Shown here: positions 6,917-14,845 of the stretch, piece by piece
Layout: every line of letters starts with the position of its first letter
How positions within the stretch are numbered: position 1 is the stretch's first letter
Source of the DNA: Clostridiales bacterium
Lineage (GTDB): Bacteria > Bacillota > Clostridia > Oscillospirales > Oscillospiraceae
NCBI GenBank assembly: GCA_019418625.1
Contig: DYBL01000090.1
Span: forward strand, 1-47,888
DNA length: 47,888 nt
Direction: 5' to 3'
The notes under the pieces: generated by a model
What the model saw: only the letters and a program-made list of their open reading frames with translations
Database searches by the model: none
Told to the model about the DNA's origin: nothing
Program-made: the position numbers and the translations under genes

Positions 6917-7438
6917 TCATGCCGAGGCGATCACATCTTTGTTCTTCACGAAATACTCCACACCGGAGTAGAGGGTGGTCAGGGTGATGACCCACACGCA
7001 GATGGTGTTCACCACAGCCGGGATGGGCAGGAACATGAGGACGATGCACACCATGGTGGAGGCGGTCTTTACCTTGCCGGACCAGCCGGCGGCGATGACC
7101 CGGCCCTTGTCGGAGGCGATCATCCGAAGGCCGCTGACGGCAAACTCCCGGCAGATGACGATGAGCAGCATCCAGGCGGCCATCTGTCCGATCTCCACAA
7201 ACCACAGCATGGCGGCCGTCACCAGCATCTTGTCCGCCAGGGGGTCGGCGAACTTTCCGAAGTCCGTCACCAGGTTGTACTTGCGGGCGATCTTGCCGTC
7301 CAGCAGGTCTGTGAGACTGGCCACGATGAAGATGGCCAGGGCCACATAGTTGGCCCCCGGGAAGCCCCAATAGAGCACCCCCATGAAAACAGGGATCAAG
7401 ATAATCCGCAAAAGAGTCAATTTATTGGGCAAATTCAT
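6917..7438 (-). CDS. pgsA: CDP-diacylglycerol--glycerol-3-phosphate 3-phosphatidyltransferase
   Basis: Integral membrane enzyme that makes phosphatidylglycerol phosphate, the precursor of phosphatidylglycerol and cardiolipin. The full CDP-alcohol phosphatidyltransferase motif, D-x2-D-G-x2-A-R-x8-G-x3-D-x3-D, is present as 'DLLDGKIAR' and 'DFGKFADPLADK' near residues 43-70. Four to five hydrophobic helices span the 173 residues, the usual length. It starts 21 bases after rimO with AAGGAG in the gap, so it is the last gene of that transcript. The rimO-pgsA pair is common in Clostridia. Confidence 0.95.
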   Translation of the reverse strand: MNLPNKLTLLRIILIPVFMGVLYWGFPGANYVALAIFIVASLTDLLDGKIARKYNLVTDFGKFADPLADKMLVTAAMLWFVEIGQMAAWMLLIVICREFAVSGLRMIASDKGRVIAAGWSGKVKTASTMVCIVLMFLPIPAVVNTICVWVITLTTLYSGVEYFVKNKDVIASA

Positions 7439-7459
7439 GATCTCTCGCTCCTTCCGCCT

Positions 7460-8785
7460 TTACTCTGCCAGCTCGCCGGTGAGCTCGCCGTCCATGACGC
7501 CGGTGAGGCGGACGGTAACGAAAGTGCCCGGCTCCACCTGGGTGTCGGCGGTGAAGTGGATACGCCCGTCGATGTCGGGAGACTCGGCGTAGCTGCGGCC
7601 GAAGAACATCTGCGCCTGGCCGTCGAAGCCCTCGCACAGCACTTCCCGCTCACTGCCCAGGACGGATTCATTGTACGCGTCGATGATGTCGGACTGGACG
7701 TCCACCACCAGCTCCGCCCGGCGCTTGGCCTCCTCCATGTCCACATGGTCCATGAGGGCGGCGCGGGTGCCATCCTCGGGGTAGAAGGGGAACACGCCGG
7801 CCCGCTCGATGCGCATTTCACGCAGGAAGGCACACAGCTCCTCAAAGGCGGCCTCGTCCTCGCCGGGCAGGCCGGTGATGAGGCTGGTGCGCAGCACCAG
7901 GCCGGGGATGCGGTCCCGCAGGGCATTGAGAACGCGGGTCAGGGATTCCTTGGTGTCCCGCCGGTTCATGGCCTTGAGGATGCCGTCGTTGCAGTGCTGG
8001 ATGGGGATATCCAGATAGGGCAGGATCTTGGGCTCGGAGGCAATGGTGTCGATGAGCTCTTCGGTGATGTCGCTGGGATAGAGATAGTGGAGCCGGATCC
8101 AGTGGAAGTCCAGCTTGCAGAGCTCGCGCAGCAGCGCAGCCAGCTGGTGCTCGCCATTGAAGTCCGTGCCGTAGCGGGTGATGTCCTGCGCGATGACCAG
8201 CAGCTCCTTGACGCCGGCGGAGCAGAGCTCGGCAGCCTCATCCAGCAGCTCCGCCATGGGGCGGCTGCGGTACTTGCCCCGCAGGGACGGGATGACGCAG
8301 TAGGCGCAGTGGTTGTCGCAGCCCTCGGCGATGCGCAGATAGGCATACCAGGGGGGCGTGGACAAGATCCGCTCGCCGCTCTGGTTGGCGGTGTGGATAT
8401 TGCCCAGATGGCAGGGGCGCTGGCCCTTTTCCATCACCTCGGCAATGGCCAGGGCGATGTCATCGTAGCTGCCGGTGCCCAGGATGCCGTCCACCTCCGG
8501 CAGCTCCCGGAGCACATCCTCCTTGTACCGCTGGGCCATGCAGCCGGTCACCAGGATCTTCTGGACCTTCCCGGCCTTTTTCAGCTCCGCCATCTCCAGA
8601 ATGTTGTCGATGGCCTCCTCGCAGGCAGAGGACAAGAAGCCGCAGGTGTTGACCACCACCACATCGGCACCCTCGGGCGCAGCCTGGATGGTATGGCCCG
8701 CCGCCTGGACCGTGGCCATCATCTGCTCGCAGTTGACCTGGTTCTTGGCACAGCCAAGGGAAATGAATGCAACGTTATATGACAT
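7460..8785 (-). CDS. rimO: ribosomal protein S12 methylthiotransferase
   Basis: Radical SAM enzyme that adds a methylthio group to a conserved aspartate of ribosomal protein S12. The N-terminal UPF0004 domain shows its three cluster cysteines in 'SLGCAKNQVNCE', 'NTCGFL' and 'TGCMAQRY'. The radical SAM cluster motif CxxxCxxC is 'CDNHCAYC' in the middle, and a TRAM domain closes the protein ('TFVTVRLTGVMDGELTGEL'). The start is ATG 8785, which gives the family start 'MSYNVAFISLGC' and has GGAG 7 bases upstream, rather than the upstream ATG at 8806. It sits between recX and pgsA. Confidence 0.95.
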   Translation of the reverse strand: MSYNVAFISLGCAKNQVNCEQMMATVQAAGHTIQAAPEGADVVVVNTCGFLSSACEEAIDNILEMAELKKAGKVQKILVTGCMAQRYKEDVLRELPEVDGILGTGSYDDIALAIAEVMEKGQRPCHLGNIHTANQSGERILSTPPWYAYLRIAEGCDNHCAYCVIPSLRGKYRSRPMAELLDEAAELCSAGVKELLVIAQDITRYGTDFNGEHQLAALLRELCKLDFHWIRLHYLYPSDITEELIDTIASEPKILPYLDIPIQHCNDGILKAMNRRDTKESLTRVLNALRDRIPGLVLRTSLITGLPGEDEAAFEELCAFLREMRIERAGVFPFYPEDGTRAALMDHVDMEEAKRRAELVVDVQSDIIDAYNESVLGSEREVLCEGFDGQAQMFFGRSYAESPDIDGRIHFTADTQVEPGTFVTVRLTGVMDGELTGELAE

Positions 8786-8854
8786 AGAATCGCTCCGTTT
8801 TCTCATTTTTTATGGGAAACCGGCAGAGAGATGTCCGCCGGTGGTGAACTGTCC

Positions 8855-9475
8855 TTACTCCTCCGACATCTCCGTCCCCAGGCGGTTCCATGCCGCCCGG
8901 ATATCGCCCCAGGAAAATCCCCGGCGCACCAGGGCTCCCGTGAGCCGCCGCTTTGCGGCCTCGTCGGCCTCGCCGCCGCGGAGCTTGGACGATAAAAAGC
9001 GGTCGATCTGCTCACCGGGGTCCGGCAGGGTGTCCAGCGCATCGTCCCACAGCTCCCGGGGCACACCCTTTTCCCGGAGCTTTTCCCGCACCCGGCCGGG
9101 GCCGTAGCCCATCTGGGCGCAATGCCGGGCCAGCACGGCAGCGTAATCGGCGTCGTTGATGGCCCCGATGGCCTCCATCCATTCGGCAGCATAGCGGGCC
9201 TCGGCCTCACTGGCTCCCTTGTCCCGGAGCTTGCGCTCCAGATCGTGGCGGCTCATGGCCCGGCGGCCCACCAGATCGGCGGCCCGGGCCTTCACATCAG
9301 ACACCCCGGCAGCATCCTTCAGCCGCTTCAAGGTCGCCTCGTCCAGCTCATCTCCGGAGCGGAGGCCGAAGTCCAGCAGCTCCTGCTCCGTGACCTTCAG
9401 GCACGCGCCGTCCGCCAGGAATACCAGCACCCGGCCCCGCTTATGCTCAGAGGCGACGATGCGCTCAATCCTCAT
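8855..9475 (-). CDS. recX: regulatory protein RecX
   Basis: RecX binds the RecA filament and limits its activity. The 206-residue protein has the expected tandem three-helix repeats, with 'RRAMSRHDLERKLRDKGAS' in the first and 'GPGRVREKLREKGV' in the second. It overlaps the 3' end of recA by 11 bases on the same strand, which is the usual translationally coupled recA-recX arrangement. Confidence 0.93.
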   Translation of the reverse strand: MRIERIVASEHKRGRVLVFLADGACLKVTEQELLDFGLRSGDELDEATLKRLKDAAGVSDVKARAADLVGRRAMSRHDLERKLRDKGASEAEARYAAEWMEAIGAINDADYAAVLARHCAQMGYGPGRVREKLREKGVPRELWDDALDTLPDPGEQIDRFLSSKLRGGEADEAAKRRLTGALVRRGFSWGDIRAAWNRLGTEMSEE

Positions 9476-10571
9476 CCTTGAAATCGTCGGCGCTCACATC
9501 CACCGCCCGGCCAGCGGCCTTAGCGGCGATGCGCGCCTGGTTGCTCATGAGCTTATCGAAGTTGGCGCGAATATCCGCCTCCAGCTTCTCCGCCACCTCC
9601 GGATTTTCCTGGAGGTACTTCTTGGCAGCGTCCCGGCCCTGGCCGATGCGGGTCTCGCCCATGGAGAACCAGGAGCCTGCCTTCTGCACCAGATCCAGCT
9701 TCACGCCCAGGTCCAGCAGCTCGCCGGTGTGGGCGATGCCCTCGCCGTACATGATGTCGAACTCCGCCTCCCGGAAGGGGGGCGCCACCTTGTTCTTGAC
9801 CACCTTGGCCCGGGTGCGGTTGCCCACCACCTCGGAGCCGTTTTTCAGCGTCTCGATGCGCCGCACGTCGATGCGGACGGAGGAATAGAACTTCAGTGCC
9901 CGGCCGCCGGTGGTGACCTCGGGGTTGCCGTACATGACACCCACCTTTTCACGCAGCTGGTTGATGAAGATGACAATGGTGTTGGTCTTGCCCACAGCGC
10001 CGGTGAGCTTGCGCAGAGCCTGGCTCATGAGCCGGGCCTGGAGGCCCACATAGCTGTCGCCCATCTCACCCTCGATCTCCGCCCGGGGCACCAGGGCCGC
10101 CACGGAGTCCACCACGATCACGTCAATGGCGCCGGAGCGCACCAGGGCCTCCGTGATCTCCAGGGCCTGCTCGCCGGTATCCGGCTGGGAGATGAGCATC
10201 TCCTCCACATTCACGCCCAGGGCACGGGCATAGGTGGGATCCAGGGCATGCTCGGCGTCCACGAAGGCCACCTCGCCGCCCCGCTTCTGCGCCTCCGCCA
10301 CCACGTGCAGGGCCAGGGTAGTCTTACCGGAGGACTCGGGCCCGTAGATCTCCACGATCCGTCCCCGGGGAAGGCCGCCGATACCCAGGGCCACGTCCAG
10401 GGCCAGAGAGCCCGTGGGGATGTAGTCCACATTCAGGTTGGCCTGATCGCCAAAGCGCATGATGGAGCCTTTGCCGTACATTTTCTCGATCTGGGCCATG
10501 GCGGTATCGATGGCCCGCTTTTTGTCCGAAGCCGGTGCCGCGGAGGGCACAGGCGCTTTTTCCTTTGCCAT
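9465..10571 (-). CDS. recA: recombinase RecA
   Basis: ATP-dependent strand-exchange protein and co-protease for LexA. The 368-residue sequence is typical throughout: N-terminal 'MEKMYGKGSIMRFG'-like helix, Walker A 'GPESSGKTTLA' near residue 76, Walker B region 'IDVIVVDSVAALVP', the L1 loop with 'GEMGDSYVGLQARLMSQAL' and the L2 loop 'INQLREKVGVMYGNPE'. The tail is acidic. ATG 10571 has AGGAGG upstream. recX overlaps it downstream and prmC lies 117 bases upstream. The LexA-like box in front of the DUF1385 gene may drive it from a distance. Confidence 0.98.
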   Translation of the reverse strand: MAKEKAPVPSAAPASDKKRAIDTAMAQIEKMYGKGSIMRFGDQANLNVDYIPTGSLALDVALGIGGLPRGRIVEIYGPESSGKTTLALHVVAEAQKRGGEVAFVDAEHALDPTYARALGVNVEEMLISQPDTGEQALEITEALVRSGAIDVIVVDSVAALVPRAEIEGEMGDSYVGLQARLMSQALRKLTGAVGKTNTIVIFINQLREKVGVMYGNPEVTTGGRALKFYSSVRIDVRRIETLKNGSEVVGNRTRAKVVKNKVAPPFREAEFDIMYGEGIAHTGELLDLGVKLDLVQKAGSWFSMGETRIGQGRDAAKKYLQENPEVAEKLEADIRANFDKLMSNQARIAAKAAGRAVDVSADDFKDED

Positions 10572-10688
10572 AGTCTTCTTCCTCCTGTATGTTCACGTTC
10601 CGTATCTGTGTCTTTGTCCATGGCAGCTTTTGCCGCAGCGGATGTAAAGGCGATACACCTCGCAGATTTTATAAAGAGCGAGCGCCCC

Positions 10689-11555
10689 TCAGATCTCCGT
10701 ACAAAGTGTGCCGAACACCACCCGGGGGATGCCCTGGGTGTCCTTGACCACCTGGATGTCCCCGAAGCCCTGGGCGCGCATGATGCGCAGGACGCTGTCC
10801 GCCTGGCCGATGCCCACCTCGAAGTAGAGCTTTCCGCCGGGGACCAGCGCTCCGCGCCACAAATCGGAAATGGCCCGGTAAAAGTCCAGGCCGTCCTCAC
10901 CGCCGTCCAGAGCCAGGTGCGGCTCGTAGTCCTTCACAGATGTATCCAGGGTGTCGATGTCCGCCCGGGGGATATAGGGCGGGTTGGAGACGATGCACTG
11001 GAACTCTCCCAGGGATTTTTCCGGCTTTTCCAGGGCATTTGCCTGCATGGGCACCACCCGGCCGGTGAGGCTGTTGCGCCGGATGTTCTGGCGGCAGATC
11101 CTGAGAGCCGCGTCCGACCACTCCCCCAGCACCACCCGGGCCTGGGGCGCCTGAGACGCCACGGCCAGGCCGATGCAGCCGCTGCCGGCGCACAGGTCCA
11201 GCACTCGGCACTCGCCCAAAGTCTTTACATAGTCGATGGCCTGGGCTGCCAGCACCTCCGTGTCCGGACGGGGGATGAGCACGTCCCGGGAGATGTCCAG
11301 GGGCAGCCCGTAAAACTCCCACTCGCCGATCAGATACGCCACCGGCTCGCCATTGAGGTGCCGCTCCACCAGATCCCGCACCCGCTTTTCCAGCTCCGGG
11401 GAGGCATACAGGCTCCCGTCCGCCGTCAGCTGCTGGCGGCTCTTGCCGGTGCCGAAGCACACCAGCTCCCGGGCCTCCAGCGTGGCGGCCTCAATGCCCG
11501 CGCTGCGCAGCTGCCGGCGAATATCCAAATACAAATTGTTATATGTGATTGCCAT
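10689..11555 (-). CDS. prmC: peptide chain release factor N(5)-glutamine methyltransferase
   Basis: Methylates the glutamine of the GGQ motif in release factors RF1 and RF2. The N-terminal helical domain (about 90 residues) is followed by the Rossmann methyltransferase domain, with the SAM motif 'VLDLCAGSGCIGLA' and the catalytic 'NPPY' in 'CIVSNPPYIPRADI'. The 288-residue length is normal. ATG 11555 has CGGAG upstream. It follows the DUF1385 gene by 63 bases, a pairing common in Clostridia, where both often lie near prfA. Confidence 0.95.
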   Translation of the reverse strand: MAITYNNLYLDIRRQLRSAGIEAATLEARELVCFGTGKSRQQLTADGSLYASPELEKRVRDLVERHLNGEPVAYLIGEWEFYGLPLDISRDVLIPRPDTEVLAAQAIDYVKTLGECRVLDLCAGSGCIGLAVASQAPQARVVLGEWSDAALRICRQNIRRNSLTGRVVPMQANALEKPEKSLGEFQCIVSNPPYIPRADIDTLDTSVKDYEPHLALDGGEDGLDFYRAISDLWRGALVPGGKLYFEVGIGQADSVLRIMRAQGFGDIQVVKDTQGIPRVVFGTLCTEI

Positions 11556-11618
11556 ATTACGCTCCGTATCGAAATTTGACGTATTTTCCGGCTTTTGAAC
11601 GGAATATCCCGCTTTACG

Positions 11619-12590
11619 TCACCAGGCATCCTTGCCCTTTTCGGAGGGCAGCACCAGCTCCAGCGAGCGAATGGCCACTTCGATCATGGCGTCGTCCGGC
11701 TCGTTGGTAGTAAAGTTCTGCATCCACAGACCCGGTGCCGTCAGGATCTGGGCCAGCCGGTTCTCCTGCACATGGCGGCCCACCCAGCGGTTGAACTCAT
11801 AGGTGATGCCCACCACCAGCGGCAGCAGCAGAAGGTGCGCCGCCGTCCGCAGCCAGACATTGGTGATGGGCCAGATGCCGAACACCACGCTGGAGATGAG
11901 GATGGACACAAAAATGACCACGAACAAAAAGCTGGTGCCGCAGCGGGGATGGTGCCGGGGCTGGACGCGGACGTTCTCCACGGTCAGGGGCAGCCCCGCC
12001 TCGTAGCAGAAGATGGTCTTGTGCTCCGCTCCGTGATACTGGAACACCCGGTAGATGTCCTTTTGCCGGGAGCAGGCGATCAGGTAGATGAGGAAGATAA
12101 CGATCTTCAAAAGGCCCTCCACCAGATTGCGTCCCCACATAGGAAAGCCGGGGTAAAAATGCAGAATGCCGCCGGTAAGCAGCGTGGGCAGCACCATGAA
12201 AAGGAAGATGCTCATGCCCACGCCCAGCACCACCGCCAGCGCCACCACGGCGCTCTCCAGCTTTTTGCTGGGGATATGGGATTCCAGCCACTGTTCAAAG
12301 CGGGAGGGCTGGGCGGCCTCGTCGTCGGGGTAGAAGTCCGCCGAGTACATAAGAGCCTTGACACCGTGGACCATGGAGTCCAGGAAATTGACGGTGCCCC
12401 GCACCAGGGGCCAGCCCAAAATGGGATAGCGGTCCTTGATGAAGCGCAGAGGCTCCACCTTTTCCACCAGCTTGCCCTCCTGGTCCCGTACCACCACGGC
12501 CTCCTTCTCCGGGCCGCGCATGAGGATCCCCTCGATGAGCGCCTGTCCGCCGATGCTGGTGCGGAAGGCGCAGGAATTGTGTTCTGCCAT
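11619..12590 (-). CDS. DUF1385 domain-containing membrane protein
   Basis: A 323-residue protein of the DUF1385 family, which is often found next to prmC and prfA in Firmicutes; its role is unknown. The N-terminus 'SIGGQALIEGILMRGP' is the family signature, and 'YHGAEHKTIFCYEAG' in the middle is the most conserved block, with His and Glu that could bind a metal. 'HPRCGTSFLF' follows, and several hydrophobic helices lie between residues about 105 and 270. The start ATG has AGAAAGGAA upstream. A promoter with a LexA-like box lies directly in front. Confidence 0.9.
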   Translation of the reverse strand: MAEHNSCAFRTSIGGQALIEGILMRGPEKEAVVVRDQEGKLVEKVEPLRFIKDRYPILGWPLVRGTVNFLDSMVHGVKALMYSADFYPDDEAAQPSRFEQWLESHIPSKKLESAVVALAVVLGVGMSIFLFMVLPTLLTGGILHFYPGFPMWGRNLVEGLLKIVIFLIYLIACSRQKDIYRVFQYHGAEHKTIFCYEAGLPLTVENVRVQPRHHPRCGTSFLFVVIFVSILISSVVFGIWPITNVWLRTAAHLLLLPLVVGITYEFNRWVGRHVQENRLAQILTAPGLWMQNFTTNEPDDAMIEVAIRSLELVLPSEKGKDAW

Positions 12591-12612
12591 GTGGATTCCT
12601 TTCTATTGTTGC

Positions 12613-12652
12613 ATTGTATCACATCCGCCCGCCAAAAGCAAACGAATGTTCG
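12613..12652 (-). promoter_or_regulatory. promoter with LexA-like SOS box in front of the DUF1385-prmC-recA cluster
   Basis: Read leftward: TTGCTT (complement of 12636-12641), 17 bases, TACAAT (complement of 12613-12618). A box CGAAC-ATTC-GTTTG (complement of 12639-12652) overlaps the -35; it differs by one base from a perfect CGAAC-N4-GTTCG LexA site of Firmicutes. LexA bound here would block the promoter. The first SOS gene downstream is recA, two genes away. Confidence 0.65.
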
Positions 12653-12653
12653 A

Positions 12654-14099
12654 TTACTCATTCATAGGCAGCCGGATGGTCACCACCGCGCCGCCGCCCT
12701 CAGCGTTGCCGATGGTGAAGGTACCGCCGTGGAGGCCGATGATCTCGTCACACACGGCAAGACCGATGCCGCTGCCGCGGGCCTTGGAAGAGCCCTTATA
12801 AAACTTCTGCTTCACGTAAGGCAGCTCCGCCTCCGGGATGCCGGGGCCGTAATCCCGCACCCGGACCACTTCCTCGTGGCCCTCCCGGCAGATGGAGGCC
12901 GTGATCCGCAGGCCCGATCCGCCGTGCTTGGCGGCGTTGTCCAGCACGTTGCAGAATACCTGCTTGAGCCGCTCCGGGTCGCCGGAGATAAAGGGCATCT
13001 CCTCGTCGCAGCTCTCGTACTCCAGGGCGATGCCCTCCTGGCGGAACAGCTCCCGGTAGGTGAAGATGGCGTCCTCAAACTCTGCCTGCAGGTCCACCTG
13101 CTCCACCCGCAATGTGAAGCGGCCGTCCTCCATTTTGGAAAACTCCAGCAGCTCTTCCACCATGGTGGAAAGGCGCCGGGACTCGTTGAGGATGATCCGG
13201 ATGCCCCGGCGCAGCTGCTCGGGGTCCCCGGTGGGGTCTTCCAGAATGGTCTCGCCCCAGCCGTTGATGGCGGTCAGCGGTGTGCGCAGCTCATGGGACA
13301 CGGAGGAGATGAACTCGCTTTTCATCTTCTCGTTGCGGCCGATCTTGAGGGACATATCGTTGATGTTGTCCACCAGCTCGCCCAGCTCATCGGAATATTT
13401 ATTTTCGATCTGAATGCCGTAGCCTCCCGCTGAGATGCGCTTGGCGGCGTCGGTGACCACGGCCACCGGCTCCACTACATCATTGATGAAGAGGAGGTTT
13501 GCCAGGATGACCATGGTCATGCACAATGCGGCGATCACCAAAACCACCGCGATGGTCACCAGGATCTGTCGGTTCACTTCCCGCAGCGAGGTCACCAGGC
13601 GCAGTACGCCCACCACCTTGCCGCTGTACATGAGGGGCGCGGAGACTGCCAGGATGTTCTCCCCCGTCTCCGGGTCACGGCCCTGGAAAGCCACGCAGTC
13701 CTGCTGGGCGATGGCCTGCTCGATGTCCGGTGTGCCGGGCTTGATGCCGTTTTTCAAACTGGAGGTGGAGGAGACCTGGATGCGTCCGGCGCCGTTGATG
13801 AATTGCAGCTCGATGCGGTCCTTGTCCTCAAAATTGGTGGTGGACTGGGTGGCCCGCTGCAAATACTCGGCAAAGCCGTTGTCCATAAAGTAGTCGTTGA
13901 AGGCACCTGCCTCCGCCCGCGCCTGCTTCATGAGGCCGTCCTGCATGGTCCCGTAATAATAGCTGGAAATGCCCACGGAAAACAACGTCACCAGCAGCAC
14001 CAGCATCAGCAGCACCGGCATGATGCTGTTGAACACCCACCGCTGCCGCAAGCCCTGGATCCGAAGGGTCTTCCACTTGATCCCGCGCTCTTCTGACAC
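12654..14099 (-). CDS. sensor histidine kinase (HAMP-HisKA-HATPase_c)
   Basis: Membrane sensor kinase of 481 residues. Two transmembrane helices (about residues 21-45 and 175-200) enclose an extracytoplasmic sensor domain; then come a HAMP linker ('DAAKRISAGGYG'), the dimerisation domain with the phosphorylated histidine in 'SSVSHELRTPLTAI' near residue 267, and the ATPase domain with the N box 'FCNVLDNAAKHGG', G1 'VRDYGPGIP' and G2 'GSGIGLAV'. It starts at GTG 14099, behind AAAGGAGG, 39 bases after the response regulator gene, so the two form a two-component system. The missing lid between G1 and G2 is short but complete. The signal is unknown. Confidence 0.95.
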   Translation of the reverse strand: MSEERGIKWKTLRIQGLRQRWVFNSIMPVLLMLVLLVTLFSVGISSYYYGTMQDGLMKQARAEAGAFNDYFMDNGFAEYLQRATQSTTNFEDKDRIELQFINGAGRIQVSSTSSLKNGIKPGTPDIEQAIAQQDCVAFQGRDPETGENILAVSAPLMYSGKVVGVLRLVTSLREVNRQILVTIAVVLVIAALCMTMVILANLLFINDVVEPVAVVTDAAKRISAGGYGIQIENKYSDELGELVDNINDMSLKIGRNEKMKSEFISSVSHELRTPLTAINGWGETILEDPTGDPEQLRRGIRIILNESRRLSTMVEELLEFSKMEDGRFTLRVEQVDLQAEFEDAIFTYRELFRQEGIALEYESCDEEMPFISGDPERLKQVFCNVLDNAAKHGGSGLRITASICREGHEEVVRVRDYGPGIPEAELPYVKQKFYKGSSKARGSGIGLAVCDEIIGLHGGTFTIGNAEGGGAVVTIRLPMNE

Positions 14100-14138
14100 C
14101 GCGCTCCGCCTCCTTTCAGCCGGTTTTCCGTACAGAAC

Positions 14139-14825
14139 TCAAAATCCCCACTTATACCCGTATCCCCACACCGTGGTAATGTAGGTGGGATTTTGTACAT
14201 TGTCCTCGATCTTCAGCCGCAATCGCCGCACGTTCACGTCCACGATCTTCAGCTCGCCAAAGTAGTCCCGGCCCCACACCATATCCAGGATCTCCTCCCG
14301 GGAGAGGGCCTTGCCGGGGTTTTCCATGAACACCTTCATGATGGAATACTCCACCTGGGTCAGCTTGATGCGCTGCCCGTTTTTCTCCAGGGTGCGGTTG
14401 CGGGTGTTGAGCAGGAACGGCGGCTGGACGATCTCCCCGGCCTGGGCGGGCTCTTCCCCGCCGGCCCGGCGGAACAGGGCGTCCACCCGGGCAGTCAGCT
14501 CCGCCGGGGAGAAGGGCTTGGTCACATAGTCATCGGCGCCGGTCATGAGCCCCGTCACCTTGTCCATTTCCTGAGACCGGGCCGTGAGCATGATGATGCC
14601 GATCTTGGCGTTGGTGGCCCGAATGCGGCGGCAGACCTCAAAGCCGTCGATGCCGGGCAGCATGATGTCCAGCAGCGCCACCTTGGTGTCCGGATTTTCC
14701 TTGAGCCGCTCCAGCGCATCCTCACCGGTCTCGGCCTCGATCACATCGTAGCCCGCCCGCCGCAGGTTAATGACAATAAAGCTGCGGATGCTGGACTCGT
14801 CTTCCAAAACCAAAACTTTTTTCAT
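14139..14825 (-). CDS. OmpR/PhoB-family response regulator
   Basis: A 228-residue DNA-binding response regulator. The receiver domain has the acidic pair at residues 8-10 ('LEDE'), the phosphoacceptor Asp53 in 'ALLDIMLPG', the Thr/Ser of 'IIMLTARSQ' and the Lys of 'YVTKPFSP'. The winged-helix output domain covers about residues 130-228, with 'LTQVEYSIMKVFMENPGKAL' and the end 'YITTVWGYGYKWGF'. It is followed by its histidine kinase and preceded by a lipoprotein gene on the same strand, so the lipoprotein may be an accessory sensor or a target. Confidence 0.95.
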   Translation of the reverse strand: MKKVLVLEDESSIRSFIVINLRRAGYDVIEAETGEDALERLKENPDTKVALLDIMLPGIDGFEVCRRIRATNAKIGIIMLTARSQEMDKVTGLMTGADDYVTKPFSPAELTARVDALFRRAGGEEPAQAGEIVQPPFLLNTRNRTLEKNGQRIKLTQVEYSIMKVFMENPGKALSREEILDMVWGRDYFGELKIVDVNVRRLRLKIEDNVQNPTYITTVWGYGYKWGF

Positions 14826-14845
14826 GGCGTATCCTTTCTTGTCGG

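Noticed and set aside
10572..10688. A LexA box directly upstream of recA (GGAACGTGAACATA)
   Set aside because: It keeps only one half-site (GAAC) and lacks the facing GTTC at the right distance.
9219..11579. A 786-codon rightward open frame opposite recX, recA and prmC
   Set aside because: It is the antisense of three well-recognised genes in a GC-rich codon context, where one antisense register rarely meets stops. It has low-complexity composition and no family signature.
11595..13433. A 612-codon rightward frame opposite the DUF1385 and histidine kinase genes
   Set aside because: Same antisense effect; the leftward genes have clear motifs, ribosome sites and operon spacing.
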